DNA of 43,684 bases from a virus. Below are positions 1 through 5,625 of this stretch, piece by piece. The translations under genes were made by a program, and so were the position numbers. The stretch's first letter is position 1; the number at the start of each line of letters is the position of its first letter. The stretch is from the IMG/VR virus record IMGVR_UViG_3300045936_000038, positions 1 to 43,684 of that record; one strand, 5' to 3'. The notes beneath the pieces are model-generated. The model worked only from the letters and a program-made list of their open reading frames with translations, was not told where the DNA came from and searched no databases.

Positions 1-176
1 AGTCTTTTTATTTCTACTACCCTGAACGCCCGTTCCATGCCCCATCGGCTGAGACCCTACCTACTGCCGTCCTGCAGGTGCTCTTTCCTGGGTGGGTACC
101 CCTTCTAAATCCCGCGTGTAGGGCCTCTAGCTGCCAATTCTAGGCGCGATCGTCATGCCCCCCAATGGTGGGATAG

Positions 177-232
177 CGGGTAGGTCGCGCAATGGGCTGT
201 AGCGGGCTTGTAGCGCCTGGCCGACCTACCCG
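177..232. repeat. 11-bp inverted repeat with 34-nt loop
   Basis: Arm CGGGTAGGTCG at 177-187 is exactly complementary to CGACCTACCCG at 222-232. It lies in the non-coding end region. There is no U-tract after it, so it does not look like a simple intrinsic terminator; it could be a structured RNA or a protein-binding or replication element. Confidence 0.6.
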
Positions 233-246
233 ACCCGCGGTGGCGA

Positions 247-258
247 CTGTCTAGACAG
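247..258. repeat. 12-bp perfect palindrome
   Basis: CTGTCTAGACAG reads identically on both strands. A palindrome of this length in a non-coding region may be an operator half of a dimeric regulator, but no regulator can be assigned to it. Confidence 0.5.
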
Positions 259-342
259 GTTAGTGGAGATCCGCTGTAACGGTGGCAGGTACTCCTAGTT
301 ATGCGCCTGGGCTCGAGCGCGTGTCAAGCGAATACGTACCGA

Positions 343-381
343 ATTAGGCTCACCTACTTTTCAATATTAGGTGCACCTAAT
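343..381. promoter_or_regulatory. Pair of related palindromes (operator-like)
   Basis: A perfect 16-bp palindrome ATTAGGTGCACCTAAT occupies 366-381. A degenerate copy, ATTAGGCTCACCTACT (13 of 16 matches), lies at 343-358, about two helical turns away. The perfect copy recurs at 43666-43681 inside the right inverted repeat. A near half-site, GTGCGCCTAA, abuts the start of the helix-turn-helix gene ending at 16360. Spacing and symmetry suggest cooperative binding of a dimeric protein; this is inference. Confidence 0.45.
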
Positions 382-477
382 GTCGTACTACAAAATCTGT
401 AGTGACGCTAAAATGGGAGTGAACGAACTGCCCACTAGCAGATTGAGCGCGGGTTCTCCGCGCTCGATTTGTTTACG
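363..477. repeat. Left copy of 115-bp inverted repeat
   Basis: Bases 363-477 are the exact reverse complement of 43570-43684. The repeat holds the 16-bp palindrome (366-381), a 6-bp stem-loop (387-403, ACTACA/TGTAGT) and a strong GC stem-loop (442-468). It supplies the stop codon of the TraR-like gene (473-475). Beyond base 477 identity drops, but a shared 16-mer, ATGGGGCATTCTCTGT (525-540 on the minus strand and 43511-43526 on the plus strand), shows that homology continues in diverged form. Confidence 0.9.
442..468 (+). terminator. GC-rich hairpin in left repeat, possible intrinsic terminator
   Basis: GAGCGCGG (445-452) pairs with CCGCGCTC (458-465) around the loop GTTCT, and the stem extends by three pairs including one G-T. 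On the plus strand it is followed by TTGTTTA, a weak U-tract. Outward transcripts from the leftward operon cross the same hairpin without a U-tract. Its role as terminator is therefore uncertain in direction. Confidence 0.45.
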
Positions 478-673
478 TGCGGGCGAACGGACCTCTTCTG
501 CTTGAGCCGGGGCGGCGCTTCGTCACAGAGAATGCCCCATGTCGCGCGCGGACGGCCTCGAGCTTCGCGTCAGCTTCGTGCTTCTGTTGGCAGGCGATAC
601 AGCGTGTGGCGCGAGGAAGAATGTGTAACCGCTGGGCTGGGATTTCCTCGCCGCAATCCCAACACGGAATCAA
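473..673 (-). CDS. TraR/DksA-family zinc-finger protein
   Basis: A 66-residue protein with the TraR/DksA C4 zinc finger: CWDCGEEIP, then RLHILPRATRCIACQ, giving C-x2-C-x17-C-x2-C. Family members bind in the secondary channel of RNA polymerase and shift promoter choice, as TraR of F and phage homologues do. The start is TTG at 673, directly after the upstream TAA, with GAGGGG eight bases before it; no earlier start is possible in frame. It is shorter at the N terminus than typical TraR and lacks an obvious acidic DxxDxA tip. It is the last gene of the leftward operon and its stop lies inside the inverted repeat. Confidence 0.8.
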   Translation of the reverse strand: MIPCWDCGEEIPAQRLHILPRATRCIACQQKHEADAKLEAVRARHGAFSVTKRRPGSSRRGPFART

Positions 674-674
674 A

Positions 675-767
675 TTACTGCGCCCCTCGGTTGGAAGTTC
701 CCACGTGACGTCTCACGTGATTCGCGCTCACGCGATATTCTGACTGGCCGAGGGGCGCAGAGGTCAT
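675..767 (-). CDS. Tiny hypothetical protein (30 aa)
   Basis: ATG at 767 overlaps the stop of the upstream membrane peptide (ATGA). The product is hydrophilic and unrecognised. TAA at 675-677 abuts the TTG start of the TraR-like gene. The same frame is open back to an ATG at 850 (58 residues), but that start has a Shine-Dalgarno-like AAGG touching the ATG and would displace the membrane peptide. It could be non-coding. Confidence 0.35.
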   Translation of the reverse strand: MTSAPLGQSEYRVSANHVRRHVGTSNRGAQ

Positions 768-841
768 AACCGCCACGTCCAAATACTCACCACGATCCAC
801 AGGATGAATCCCGCGGCGACGGCGATCCACTCCCAGCTCAC
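764..841 (-). CDS. Small single-span membrane peptide (25 aa)
   Basis: GTG at 841 overlaps the stop of the gene before it (GTGA) and follows an AAGGATG Shine-Dalgarno-like sequence. The peptide begins MSWEWIAVAAGFILW and is one continuous hydrophobic helix ending in WRL, so it should sit in the inner membrane. It has no recognisable family. Its stop overlaps the start of the next small gene (ATGA). The hydrophobic pattern and coupled overlaps are the only support. Confidence 0.45.
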   Translation of the reverse strand: MSWEWIAVAAGFILWIVVSIWTWRL

Positions 842-945
842 GGATTCTCATCCTTCAACAAATGCGTCTCCGCGGCCAGGAGGTCGTTAACGGGCCGGCG
901 CAGTGATCCATCGTGCGACCCTTCGGCAATCTTGGGTTCACGCAC
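838..945 (-). CDS. Small hypothetical protein (35 aa)
   Basis: Starts with GTG at 945, overlapping the end of the 60-residue zinc-motif gene, and ends at 838, overlapping the GTG of the membrane peptide (GTGA). It reads MREPKIAEGSHDGSLRRP and ends in an amphipathic helix (DLLAAETHLLKDENP). It is unrecognised. It fills what would otherwise be a gap in a fully coupled operon. Confidence 0.45.
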   Translation of the reverse strand: MREPKIAEGSHDGSLRRPVNDLLAAETHLLKDENP

Positions 946-1120
946 CGCGCCGACCCGAACCGATTACCTTGTGTGCGTCCGATAGCCATTCGTCCGGATC
1001 TTCGGCACGCATTGCGCGCTCTAATAGTCGCCGCAATTCCTCATTCTCTTCCTTCAATCGCACGTTGAGCGCCCAGCCGTCGACTGGATGACCGCAGCAC
1101 GGGCACTCGTGGGGGTTCAT
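938..1120 (-). CDS. Small zinc-motif coiled-coil protein
   Basis: A 60-residue product. It opens with CPCCG (a Cys-rich knuckle) followed by a charged helix (NVRLKEENEELRRLLERAM) that should form a coiled coil. ATG at 1120 overlaps the TGA of the upstream nuclease-like gene (ATGA), implying translational coupling. The function is unknown. Confidence 0.65.
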   Translation of the reverse strand: MNPHECPCCGHPVDGWALNVRLKEENEELRRLLERAMRAEDPDEWLSDAHKVIGSGRRGA

Positions 1121-1554
1121 GGTCGATCATCCACGCATGGCAATGGGCTACACACGCCGCACTTACGCTTTCGTCCAAGGGTACGGCTTGTCGAAACAAT
1201 GCGTGAATCCGGCGGCGCGGATGAGTTCGTCGCACTCTTCATCAGTCTTGCAGCCAGGAATTTCCTCACCGTATTGGCTGTGAGTATTACCAAAAGCGGC
1301 GTCTGAATTCCTTTCCCCGAGCTGCGCTTTAGTACGAGTGCCCCGAACTTGTTGCCAGCCGCTAGCCGCTCGCACTCGAGCGCCAGGCGTTCTATCTCTG
1401 GAAACGAGATCTTCTTGACGTTCTTTACTTGTCCGCAAAATTCAGGCCCCTCGAAATCAAGTCGTCCTCCCATATTAGCAGGAAACCGTTTCGCTCCGAG
1501 TAGCGCGGCGCTATCACGCTCGCATTGCTTCCACGCCGAACGCGATCTAGCCAT
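1117..1554 (-). CDS. Putative PD-(D/E)XK-type nuclease / resolvase-like protein
   Basis: A 145-residue protein. The N-terminal half resembles small phage Holliday-junction-resolvase-like or VRR-type nucleases: a helix with ERD near residue 12, then GGRLDFEGP (about 29-37) and EFCGQVKNVKK with a Q-x-K hairpin, followed by FPEIERLALECERL and a strand VLVI-like segment. The conventional E-x-K is Q-V-K here. The C-terminal third is basic and ends with a C-x2-C-x4-C knot. Start ATG at 1554 overlaps TAA of the upstream gene, and the stop overlaps the next ATG, supporting the whole frame. Confidence 0.45.
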   Translation of the reverse strand: MARSRSAWKQCERDSAALLGAKRFPANMGGRLDFEGPEFCGQVKNVKKISFPEIERLALECERLAAGNKFGALVLKRSSGKGIQTPLLVILTANTVRKFLAARLMKSATNSSAPPDSRIVSTSRTLGRKRKCGVCSPLPCVDDRP

Positions 1555-1832
1555 TACGCCGACTCACGCTCACCCTCTTGCGCCCGCGACATCTCCCGCG
1601 CCACCTGCATGTAGCCGCGCTCGCAAAGCGCGATATCCAAGGGCCATTTGCCGCAGAATTGACAGCATTCGATAGGCGCAGCGCGATGACCGCTGATCTC
1701 GCGACGTTTCTCAGCAGCCTCATCGGTGGGTGTGACGCGACGGTGACACGTCTCGCACGTGTGGCCTTGGCATCCGAGGTTTGTCATCTTGCCAAGCGGT
1801 CGGCCGTTGGGTCGTCCAGTCAACGCGGTCAA
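1554..1832 (-). CDS. Small protein with two CxxC zinc motifs
   Basis: About 92 residues from TTG at 1832, which overlaps the stop of the preceding gene (TTGA) and follows a GGGGG stretch; ATG at 1787 is an alternative shorter start. CETCHRR (around residues 26-32) and CQFCGK (around 58-63) look like one C4 zinc ribbon. The C terminus is helical. The family is not recognised. Confidence 0.6.
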   Translation of the reverse strand: MTALTGRPNGRPLGKMTNLGCQGHTCETCHRRVTPTDEAAEKRREISGHRAAPIECCQFCGKWPLDIALCERGYMQVAREMSRAQEGERESA

Positions 1833-1945
1833 TGCTTGTACCCCCGTGACTGCGAGTCGTGGCGATACAGTAAGTCTAAGAGTAACCGAAACAGGGCGTT
1901 CATGATCTCTTGTTTGCGTTTGGGGAGGTCATCAGGCACAAACAT
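1829..1945 (-). CDS. Small helical protein (38 aa)
   Basis: ATG at 1945 lies 14 bases inside the end of the zinc-finger gene before it; TGA overlaps the TTG start of the next gene. The sequence MFVPDDLPKRKQEIM is followed by an amphipathic helix LFRLLLDLLYR. The ribosome-binding site is weak, so expression would rely on coupling. It is unrecognised. Confidence 0.45.
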   Translation of the reverse strand: MFVPDDLPKRKQEIMNALFRLLLDLLYRHDSQSRGYKH

Positions 1946-2111
1946 CGTTGTCGTAGTGTTCGGACCAGCCCTCGATGTCGAAGAACATGCGCCCGCAGCC
2001 GAGGCATTCAACGACCTCCGGTGGCCTATATATAGGCACCGACACGCTCATAACCTGATCGAATATATCCGCCGCATGCTGCCGCTCGCTCGCCGCCTGG
2101 TCAAGGGTCAT
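1932..2111 (-). CDS. C2HC zinc-finger protein, paralogue A
   Basis: A 59-residue product with CLGCG near residue 36, then FFDIEGWSEHYDNDVC, giving C-x2-C-x12-H-x4-C, a compact zinc finger. The N terminus MTLDQAASERQHAAD matches the paralogue at 4301-4468 almost residue for residue, with 41 of the first 45 bases identical. ATG at 2111 overlaps the stop of the NeuA-like gene (ATGA). The two paralogues flank the neuB/neuA genes in the same orientation. Confidence 0.7.
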   Translation of the reverse strand: MTLDQAASERQHAADIFDQVMSVSVPIYRPPEVVECLGCGRMFFDIEGWSEHYDNDVCA

Positions 2112-2827
2112 ATGCCCAGCCCCTTCCCCGCAGGCACCCGCGCCGCCATGATGCGCTCAGCCTCCGCGAAGTCCTCCAAGGTGTCGATGTTCACCAGTTG
2201 GTTCTCGACCCACACGTACCCGGCCCGCTTGCCCATCGTGGTTTGTTGCTCCAGTAGGCATTCGCGGGTGAACACATACGCCGCGCCATTGCGGTAATAC
2301 GTCTGCTTCAACTGCTGGCGGGCGATGATCTGGCGGCCATCCTCGAGCAAGTAGTAGAGTTCGTCACCTTGGAGTCCCAACTGTTTTAGCGGATGGTATC
2401 GCTTGTCGGTCTCGCTGATCGTCCACACCGAGTCGAAGCCGCCGTCAATGAGCCGTCGCACCGCGAGCGTAACTTGGCCCGCCGTCCTGAGCGGGCACGT
2501 CGGCTGGAGCATGACGACCACGTCATAGTATGAATCGCAGATTACCTTGATTGCGTGCGTGAGAACGTGAAGATCGCTGATAAGATCGCCGCCCAACTCC
2601 GGGGGCCGCATGAACGGCACCTCGAGCCCGCAATCCGCCGCCGCCTTAGCAATGTCCGGATGGTCGGTCGAGCAGATCGCCCGGTCGACGTATTGCAGCC
2701 GCTTGACGAGGTTGCCGGTGTGCGCAATCAGCGGAACGCCGGCGAGCGGCCTGATGTTCTTCAGCGGTACGCCCTTGCTACCCCCGCGAGCCGGGACGAC
2801 GACGAGGATGGACTTACCGTCTAGCAT
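2108..2827 (-). CDS. neuA: CMP-nonulosonic acid synthetase (NeuA-like cytidylyltransferase)
   Basis: A 239-residue nucleotidyltransferase of the acylneuraminate cytidylyltransferase family. It would activate a sialic-type nine-carbon sugar acid with CTP to give the CMP-sugar donor. Visible motifs: VVPARGGSKGVPLKNI near the N terminus (nucleotide-binding loop), GVPLIAHT, and LQPTCPLR around residue 107 (family hallmark). Length fits the family. ATG at 2827 is preferred over 2836 because GGAGGG lies nine bases before it. It directly follows the NeuB-like synthase, its pathway partner. No glycosyltransferase is adjacent, so a host enzyme would have to use the product. The exact sugar cannot be told from sequence. 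Confidence 0.88.
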   Translation of the reverse strand: MLDGKSILVVVPARGGSKGVPLKNIRPLAGVPLIAHTGNLVKRLQYVDRAICSTDHPDIAKAAADCGLEVPFMRPPELGGDLISDLHVLTHAIKVICDSYYDVVVMLQPTCPLRTAGQVTLAVRRLIDGGFDSVWTISETDKRYHPLKQLGLQGDELYYLLEDGRQIIARQQLKQTYYRNGAAYVFTRECLLEQQTTMGKRAGYVWVENQLVNIDTLEDFAEAERIMAARVPAGKGLGI

Positions 2828-4182
2828 GGCCCCCATCCCTCCACGATGGTCTTCCGCTGGTCTCTCGGGATCTTGGCGATGAGCGGATCGGTGTAGAAGG
2901 AGTCACCGTCGATGTGCGTGGTGGAGATTTCCTCCACTATGGCGCCGTCCGTAGTCCAGAAGTTGTGATATTGCATCGGGCTAATATTCACCGAATCTCC
3001 GGCACGCATTGCGCGGGGCTCTAGGCCATCAATGCTCATGAACAATCGCCCCGACAAGACATGGAACGTCTCATCTTTAACTTTGTGCGCATGGGACGGA
3101 TGGGTTTGGTCTGGCGTCATGACAATAAGCTTCTTGCAATACGCCCGGTTGACGATGGGGATGATGGTCGCGCCCACGTAAGGAAACCGCACAATCCCCT
3201 CGTGGTGGGAGAACTCCAACCTGAACTCGGGCGGCAGCGCGATCTTGGCCTCGGCCAGCATGCCGCGCACTTGGGATGCAGCGGTCGCGAGAATGCGCTG
3301 ATAGGGGTCCATCTCGCGTCGACCTGATACTGAGCGCCGAAGCCCTTGGAGCGCTTCGGTCTCGGCGTCAGTGACAATGCGCACGCCGTTAAGTTGCATT
3401 CCGCCGCATTGAAGGCGAGCCTCTTGATACTCGCCCAACCACGCCCGCACCTGATCAGCATTGGCCGAGTAGGCGTTGGGCGCATGGTTCACCAGATCCC
3501 ACCCGACGTGCTTCTCAAACATCCTCGCGCCCTTCGCCACGGCCACCGCAATGCCTGATGGAAAGCGCGGGTTCTCATGCGTCGAGAGCCCGATCACGCG
3601 CCCCGGATACCGCCGTCTGAGCACGTCGATCTGGTTCAGTTGCATGTCGACGTTGAGCGTCGGGTAGATGGACACGCAGTGCATGATGGCGAAGTCCGCG
3701 CGGCGAGATTCAAAGAACGCGACGAGCTCGTCAATCTGAGGTATCTCGAGCCCGCCAGTGGAGAAGATGACGGGTTTGCCGGCCCTCTCCACCCGCTCAA
3801 TCAAAGGCCAATCCTGGTTGGATGGGCTACCAATCTTAATGACCTCGATACCCGCGCACTCGATCCGATACACGGAATACTCATCGAACGGCGTACACAT
3901 GGTGATGAGCCCCTGCTTGCGCGTCTCGTCCACGAGTTCCTCGAATTGCTCCCACGACAACCGCGTCTCCAGAAACCGCTTGATGTGCTTTGGGTCAAGG
4001 TCGGGGTTCGCGGGAATGAACGTGTCAAGGTCTCGAAACTGGAGCTTGATCGCGGCGCGGATGCCGTAGTCCTGCGCGATCTTCGCCATCTGGAAGATGA
4101 TGCGCCGGCCGTGCTCCACGTTGCCCTGGTGGTTATTGGCGAGCTCAAACACGAACAGATCGCGGAAGTCGAAGGCCGTCAT
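2821..4182 (-). CDS. neuB: NeuB-like nonulosonic acid synthase fused to a cupin domain
   Basis: A 453-residue protein. Residues 1-250 are a NeuB (sialic acid synthase) barrel that condenses phosphoenolpyruvate with a hexose derivative: FELANNHQGN (11-20), KLQF (46-49), FSTGGLE (140-145), MHCVSIYP (167-174), GLSTHE (198-203) and FEKH (222-225). Residues about 345-430 are a cupin: HPSHAHKVKDETFHVLSG (361-378) gives H-x-H, E and H metal ligands, with H406 later. The antifreeze-like SAF domain usual in NeuB is not apparent. Start ATG overlaps the preceding stop (ATGA). PEP, the hexose precursor and downstream transferases must come from the host. Confidence 0.88.
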   Translation of the reverse strand: MTAFDFRDLFVFELANNHQGNVEHGRRIIFQMAKIAQDYGIRAAIKLQFRDLDTFIPANPDLDPKHIKRFLETRLSWEQFEELVDETRKQGLITMCTPFDEYSVYRIECAGIEVIKIGSPSNQDWPLIERVERAGKPVIFSTGGLEIPQIDELVAFFESRRADFAIMHCVSIYPTLNVDMQLNQIDVLRRRYPGRVIGLSTHENPRFPSGIAVAVAKGARMFEKHVGWDLVNHAPNAYSANADQVRAWLGEYQEARLQCGGMQLNGVRIVTDAETEALQGLRRSVSGRREMDPYQRILATAASQVRGMLAEAKIALPPEFRLEFSHHEGIVRFPYVGATIIPIVNRAYCKKLIVMTPDQTHPSHAHKVKDETFHVLSGRLFMSIDGLEPRAMRAGDSVNISPMQYHNFWTTDGAIVEEISTTHIDGDSFYTDPLIAKIPRDQRKTIVEGWGPC

Positions 4183-4301
4183 CTCACCACGTCCTTGTCA
4201 AGTTCTTCTCTGCATGAGTCGCAGAATTTCGACCAGCGGACACTCATGGGCATATGGCAGCGCAAGCATTCTAGGGCAGTAAGCCATTGCCAGAAGCCCA
4301 T
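4179..4301 (-). CDS. Small zinc-ribbon protein (40 aa)
   Basis: Forty residues with CLRC (12-15) and CDSC (27-30), a single C4 zinc ribbon, and a tryptophan-rich start (MGFWQWLTAL). ATG at 4301 overlaps the stop of the upstream zinc-finger gene by one base, and its TGA overlaps the NeuB-like start (ATGA). The coupling on both sides supports it as real. The function is unknown. Confidence 0.6.
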   Translation of the reverse strand: MGFWQWLTALECLRCHMPMSVRWSKFCDSCREELDKDVVR

Positions 4302-4468
4302 CATTCACACACCTCGTCGTAGTGTCGAGACCAGTCCTCGATATTGAAGAATGAGCGACCGCAACCGAGGCATGTGACGACCTCTGGCATCGCGGTCCTT
4401 AGTCGATACATTGCATCCCCCAGATCCGCCGCGTGCTGCCGCTCGCTCGCCGCTTGGTCGAGGCTCAT
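4301..4468 (-). CDS. C2HC zinc-finger protein, paralogue B
   Basis: A 55-residue protein: MSLDQAASERQHAAD at the N terminus and CLGCGRSFFNIEDWSRHYD with a final Cys, giving C-x2-C-x12-H-x4-C. Paralogous to the 1932-2111 product. The open frame extends upstream to 4750, but ATG at 4468 is chosen because it overlaps the stop of the preceding gene (ATGA) and matches the paralogue's start exactly. Confidence 0.7.
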   Translation of the reverse strand: MSLDQAASERQHAADLGDAMYRLRTAMPEVVTCLGCGRSFFNIEDWSRHYDEVCE

Positions 4469-4662
4469 GACTTCTCCCGCTCCTTCGCATACCGTTTCAG
4501 GTTGGAGAACCCGGCCCGCACGCGATAGAGGGCCGTCTCCAGCTTCGCCGCCGATACTGTAACCGAAAAGGTGATCTTCCCATCGGCCGTCTGGCTCAAC
4601 GTGGCCCGGTTGGGGAGCTCCCCGTTCATCTTGATGACCTCGATGATCTTGCGCTTGGTCAT
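4465..4662 (-). CDS. Hypothetical protein (65 aa)
   Basis: A basic protein, MTKRKIIEVIKMNGELP, with alternating beta-like and helical stretches (KITFSVTVSAAKLETAL). No family is recognised. ATG overlaps the preceding stop (ATGA) and the stop overlaps the zinc-finger gene's start (ATGA). Confidence 0.6.
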   Translation of the reverse strand: MTKRKIIEVIKMNGELPNRATLSQTADGKITFSVTVSAAKLETALYRVRAGFSNLKRYAKEREKS

Positions 4663-4820
4663 TGCTTGGGCCTCTCCTTAATGAGAGCGATGGCGGCGTC
4701 CCTCGCCCACTCCACGCCCGCCTTGTAGCCCGCCGTATACCCATCGACATAGCCGCGCACCCAGTCCTCGGGCTTGTCGGGCGGGAGCCGGATCTCGATG
4801 GGGTCAGTATTCTTCCTCAT
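4659..4820 (-). CDS. Hypothetical protein (53 aa)
   Basis: Begins MRKNTDPIEIRLPPDKPEDW and contains a Tyr/Gly-rich helix (VRGYVDGYTAGYKAGVEWAR), a pattern common in small phage proteins. Coupled on both sides by ATGA overlaps (4817-4820 and 4659-4662). The function is unknown. Confidence 0.6.
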   Translation of the reverse strand: MRKNTDPIEIRLPPDKPEDWVRGYVDGYTAGYKAGVEWARDAAIALIKERPKQ

Positions 4821-5026
4821 AGTTCGGTCAACTCCCAGCGATCAGCGCCAGCCGCCTCAAGCGTCGGGTATTGGAATGCCCACTGTCGGCCCCATCGGCG
4901 CACCATCTCGGCGCGTGCATCGTCATGCGTTCCGATGATTCGGACGTACTTGTTTCTCAGCGGTGCCCCGTTTTCATCGGTGTGTCCGAAGCCAAACGTA
5001 AAGATCCACTCCCGTACCTCGTTCAT
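4817..5026 (-). CDS. Hypothetical protein (69 aa)
   Basis: MNEVREWIFTFGFGHTDENG starts a small, likely mixed alpha/beta protein with a helix DDARAEMVRRWGRQWAFQY. It resembles the small phage proteins that begin with a beta strand and a loop naming an attribute of a cytoplasmic fold, but no family can be named. ATG at 5026 overlaps the stop of the gene before (ATGA). Longer in-frame starts up to 5194 would overlap the upstream gene heavily and are rejected. Confidence 0.6.
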   Translation of the reverse strand: MNEVREWIFTFGFGHTDENGAPLRNKYVRIIGTHDDARAEMVRRWGRQWAFQYPTLEAAGADRWELTEL

Positions 5027-5286
5027 ACCACCCTCAAATGCGGCCGGTGCTCGCCGGTCGCCGTCCCGAAGATCGCGGTGCAGAACAAGCACAGCTCCTC
5101 GCCCCACGACTCGGTGGGGAACAGCACGCGCCCGAGCGTCCCCCGATCGATGAGGCCCACGAACCGGAGGAAGTCCGTCGTGTCCCGCTCCCACAGGGCG
5201 TCGTGACCCTGCACCAGCGAGGGCAGAATGGTCACCTTCTCCGGGTTCACCACCGTTCGCACGTTGATGCAGATCTTAGGGTCCAT
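5023..5286 (-). CDS. Hypothetical protein (87 aa)
   Basis: MDPKICINVRTVVNPEKV opens with a beta strand. CLFC (about residues 66-69) is a lone CxxC. No family is recognised. It starts four bases after the stop of the first operon gene and overlaps the next start (ATGA). Confidence 0.6.
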   Translation of the reverse strand: MDPKICINVRTVVNPEKVTILPSLVQGHDALWERDTTDFLRFVGLIDRGTLGRVLFPTESWGEELCLFCTAIFGTATGEHRPHLRVV

Positions 5287-5289
5287 TAA

Positions 5290-5532
5290 TTAGGCCCCCC
5301 AGATCGCGTCGGCCAGTTGCTTGCGGTCGATCAGGCCCATCGACACGCACTCGTGGCCGTCCTCGTGATGGAGGATGCAGCGGGCCGAGGCGATCCCCTC
5401 GTACCGGCGCTCGTAGATGTGATACATGGCGGTCGGCCAGATGTCCTCCAGTTCCTTTTCCGGTACGGGCTCGACGGGATACACGTACGCCTTATCCGTG
5501 TGGGTCAGCGTCTCGCCTTTGAGGTAAGCCAT
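5290..5532 (-). CDS. Hypothetical protein, first gene of leftward operon (80 aa)
   Basis: Start ATG at 5532 is chosen for the excellent AAGGAGG site ten bases upstream and a sigma70-like promoter just before it; the longer frame to 5694 would run through the promoter. The protein is acidic (EPVPEKELEDIWPTAMYHIY), with RCILHHEDGHEC in the middle, a possible His/Cys metal site, and ends in IWGA. The function is unknown. Confidence 0.65.
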   Translation of the reverse strand: MAYLKGETLTHTDKAYVYPVEPVPEKELEDIWPTAMYHIYERRYEGIASARCILHHEDGHECVSMGLIDRKQLADAIWGA

Positions 5533-5553
5533 CGTCGTTTCCTCCTTGCCGCG

Positions 5554-5582
5554 ACTATGACACAGGGGAAAGAGGGTGTCAA
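5554..5582 (-). promoter_or_regulatory. Sigma70-like promoter of the leftward operon
   Basis: Reading the minus strand: TTGACA (5582-5577), 17-bp spacer, CATAGT (5559-5554). The -35 is perfect and the -10 matches 4 of 6. The predicted start near 5547 leaves a short leader containing the AAGGAGG site of the first gene. Confidence 0.7.
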
Positions 5583-5589
5583 CATTTAT

Positions 5590-5618
5590 TTGACTGTCAC
5601 CGGAACCTGTGAGACTAT
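5590..5618 (+). promoter_or_regulatory. Divergent rightward promoter with inverted TTGAC boxes
   Basis: TTGACT (5590-5595), 17-bp spacer, GACTAT (5613-5618; 3 of 6 matches). With the leftward promoter it forms an inverted pair: GTCAA (5578-5582) and TTGAC (5590-5594) are seven bases apart, so the two -35 boxes almost touch and one bound repressor could shut both. Transcription start would be very near the ATG at 5626. Confidence 0.45.
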
Positions 5619-5625
5619 GCCGAAC

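Larger units (their letters stand above)
1..362. other. Non-coding terminal region outside the left inverted repeat
   Basis: No convincing gene is seen on either strand; the only open frames are very short and lack ribosome-binding sites. The stretch is rich in small inverted repeats (177-232, 247-258, 343-356). If the genome is circular or concatemeric, this would be the spacer between the convergent ends of the leftward (473-5532) and rightward (to 43464) operons, flanked by the 115-bp inverted repeats. No tRNA was recognised. Confidence 0.6.

Noticed and set aside
177-232. Possible tRNA or tRNA-like structure in the left end
   Set aside because: The 11-bp stem is too long for an acceptor arm, the loop is 34 nt and no T-loop GTTCRA sequence or cloverleaf can be drawn.
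363-477. Inverted terminal repeats of a protein-primed replicating phage
   Set aside because: No protein-primed polymerase or terminal protein is seen, the genome encodes a terminase and HK97 capsid, and 362 bases lie outside the left repeat.
675-850. Single 58-codon frame replacing the membrane peptide and the 30-codon gene
   Set aside because: Its ATG touches the only Shine-Dalgarno-like sequence, while the membrane peptide start at 841 has correct spacing and a GTGA overlap. Kept only as an alternative.
1163-1438. Alternative frame ending in a plausible hydrophilic stretch inside the nuclease-like gene
   Set aside because: It has no start of its own after the shared part. The 1117-1554 frame is linked on both sides by stop/start overlaps, so a frameshift is not required.
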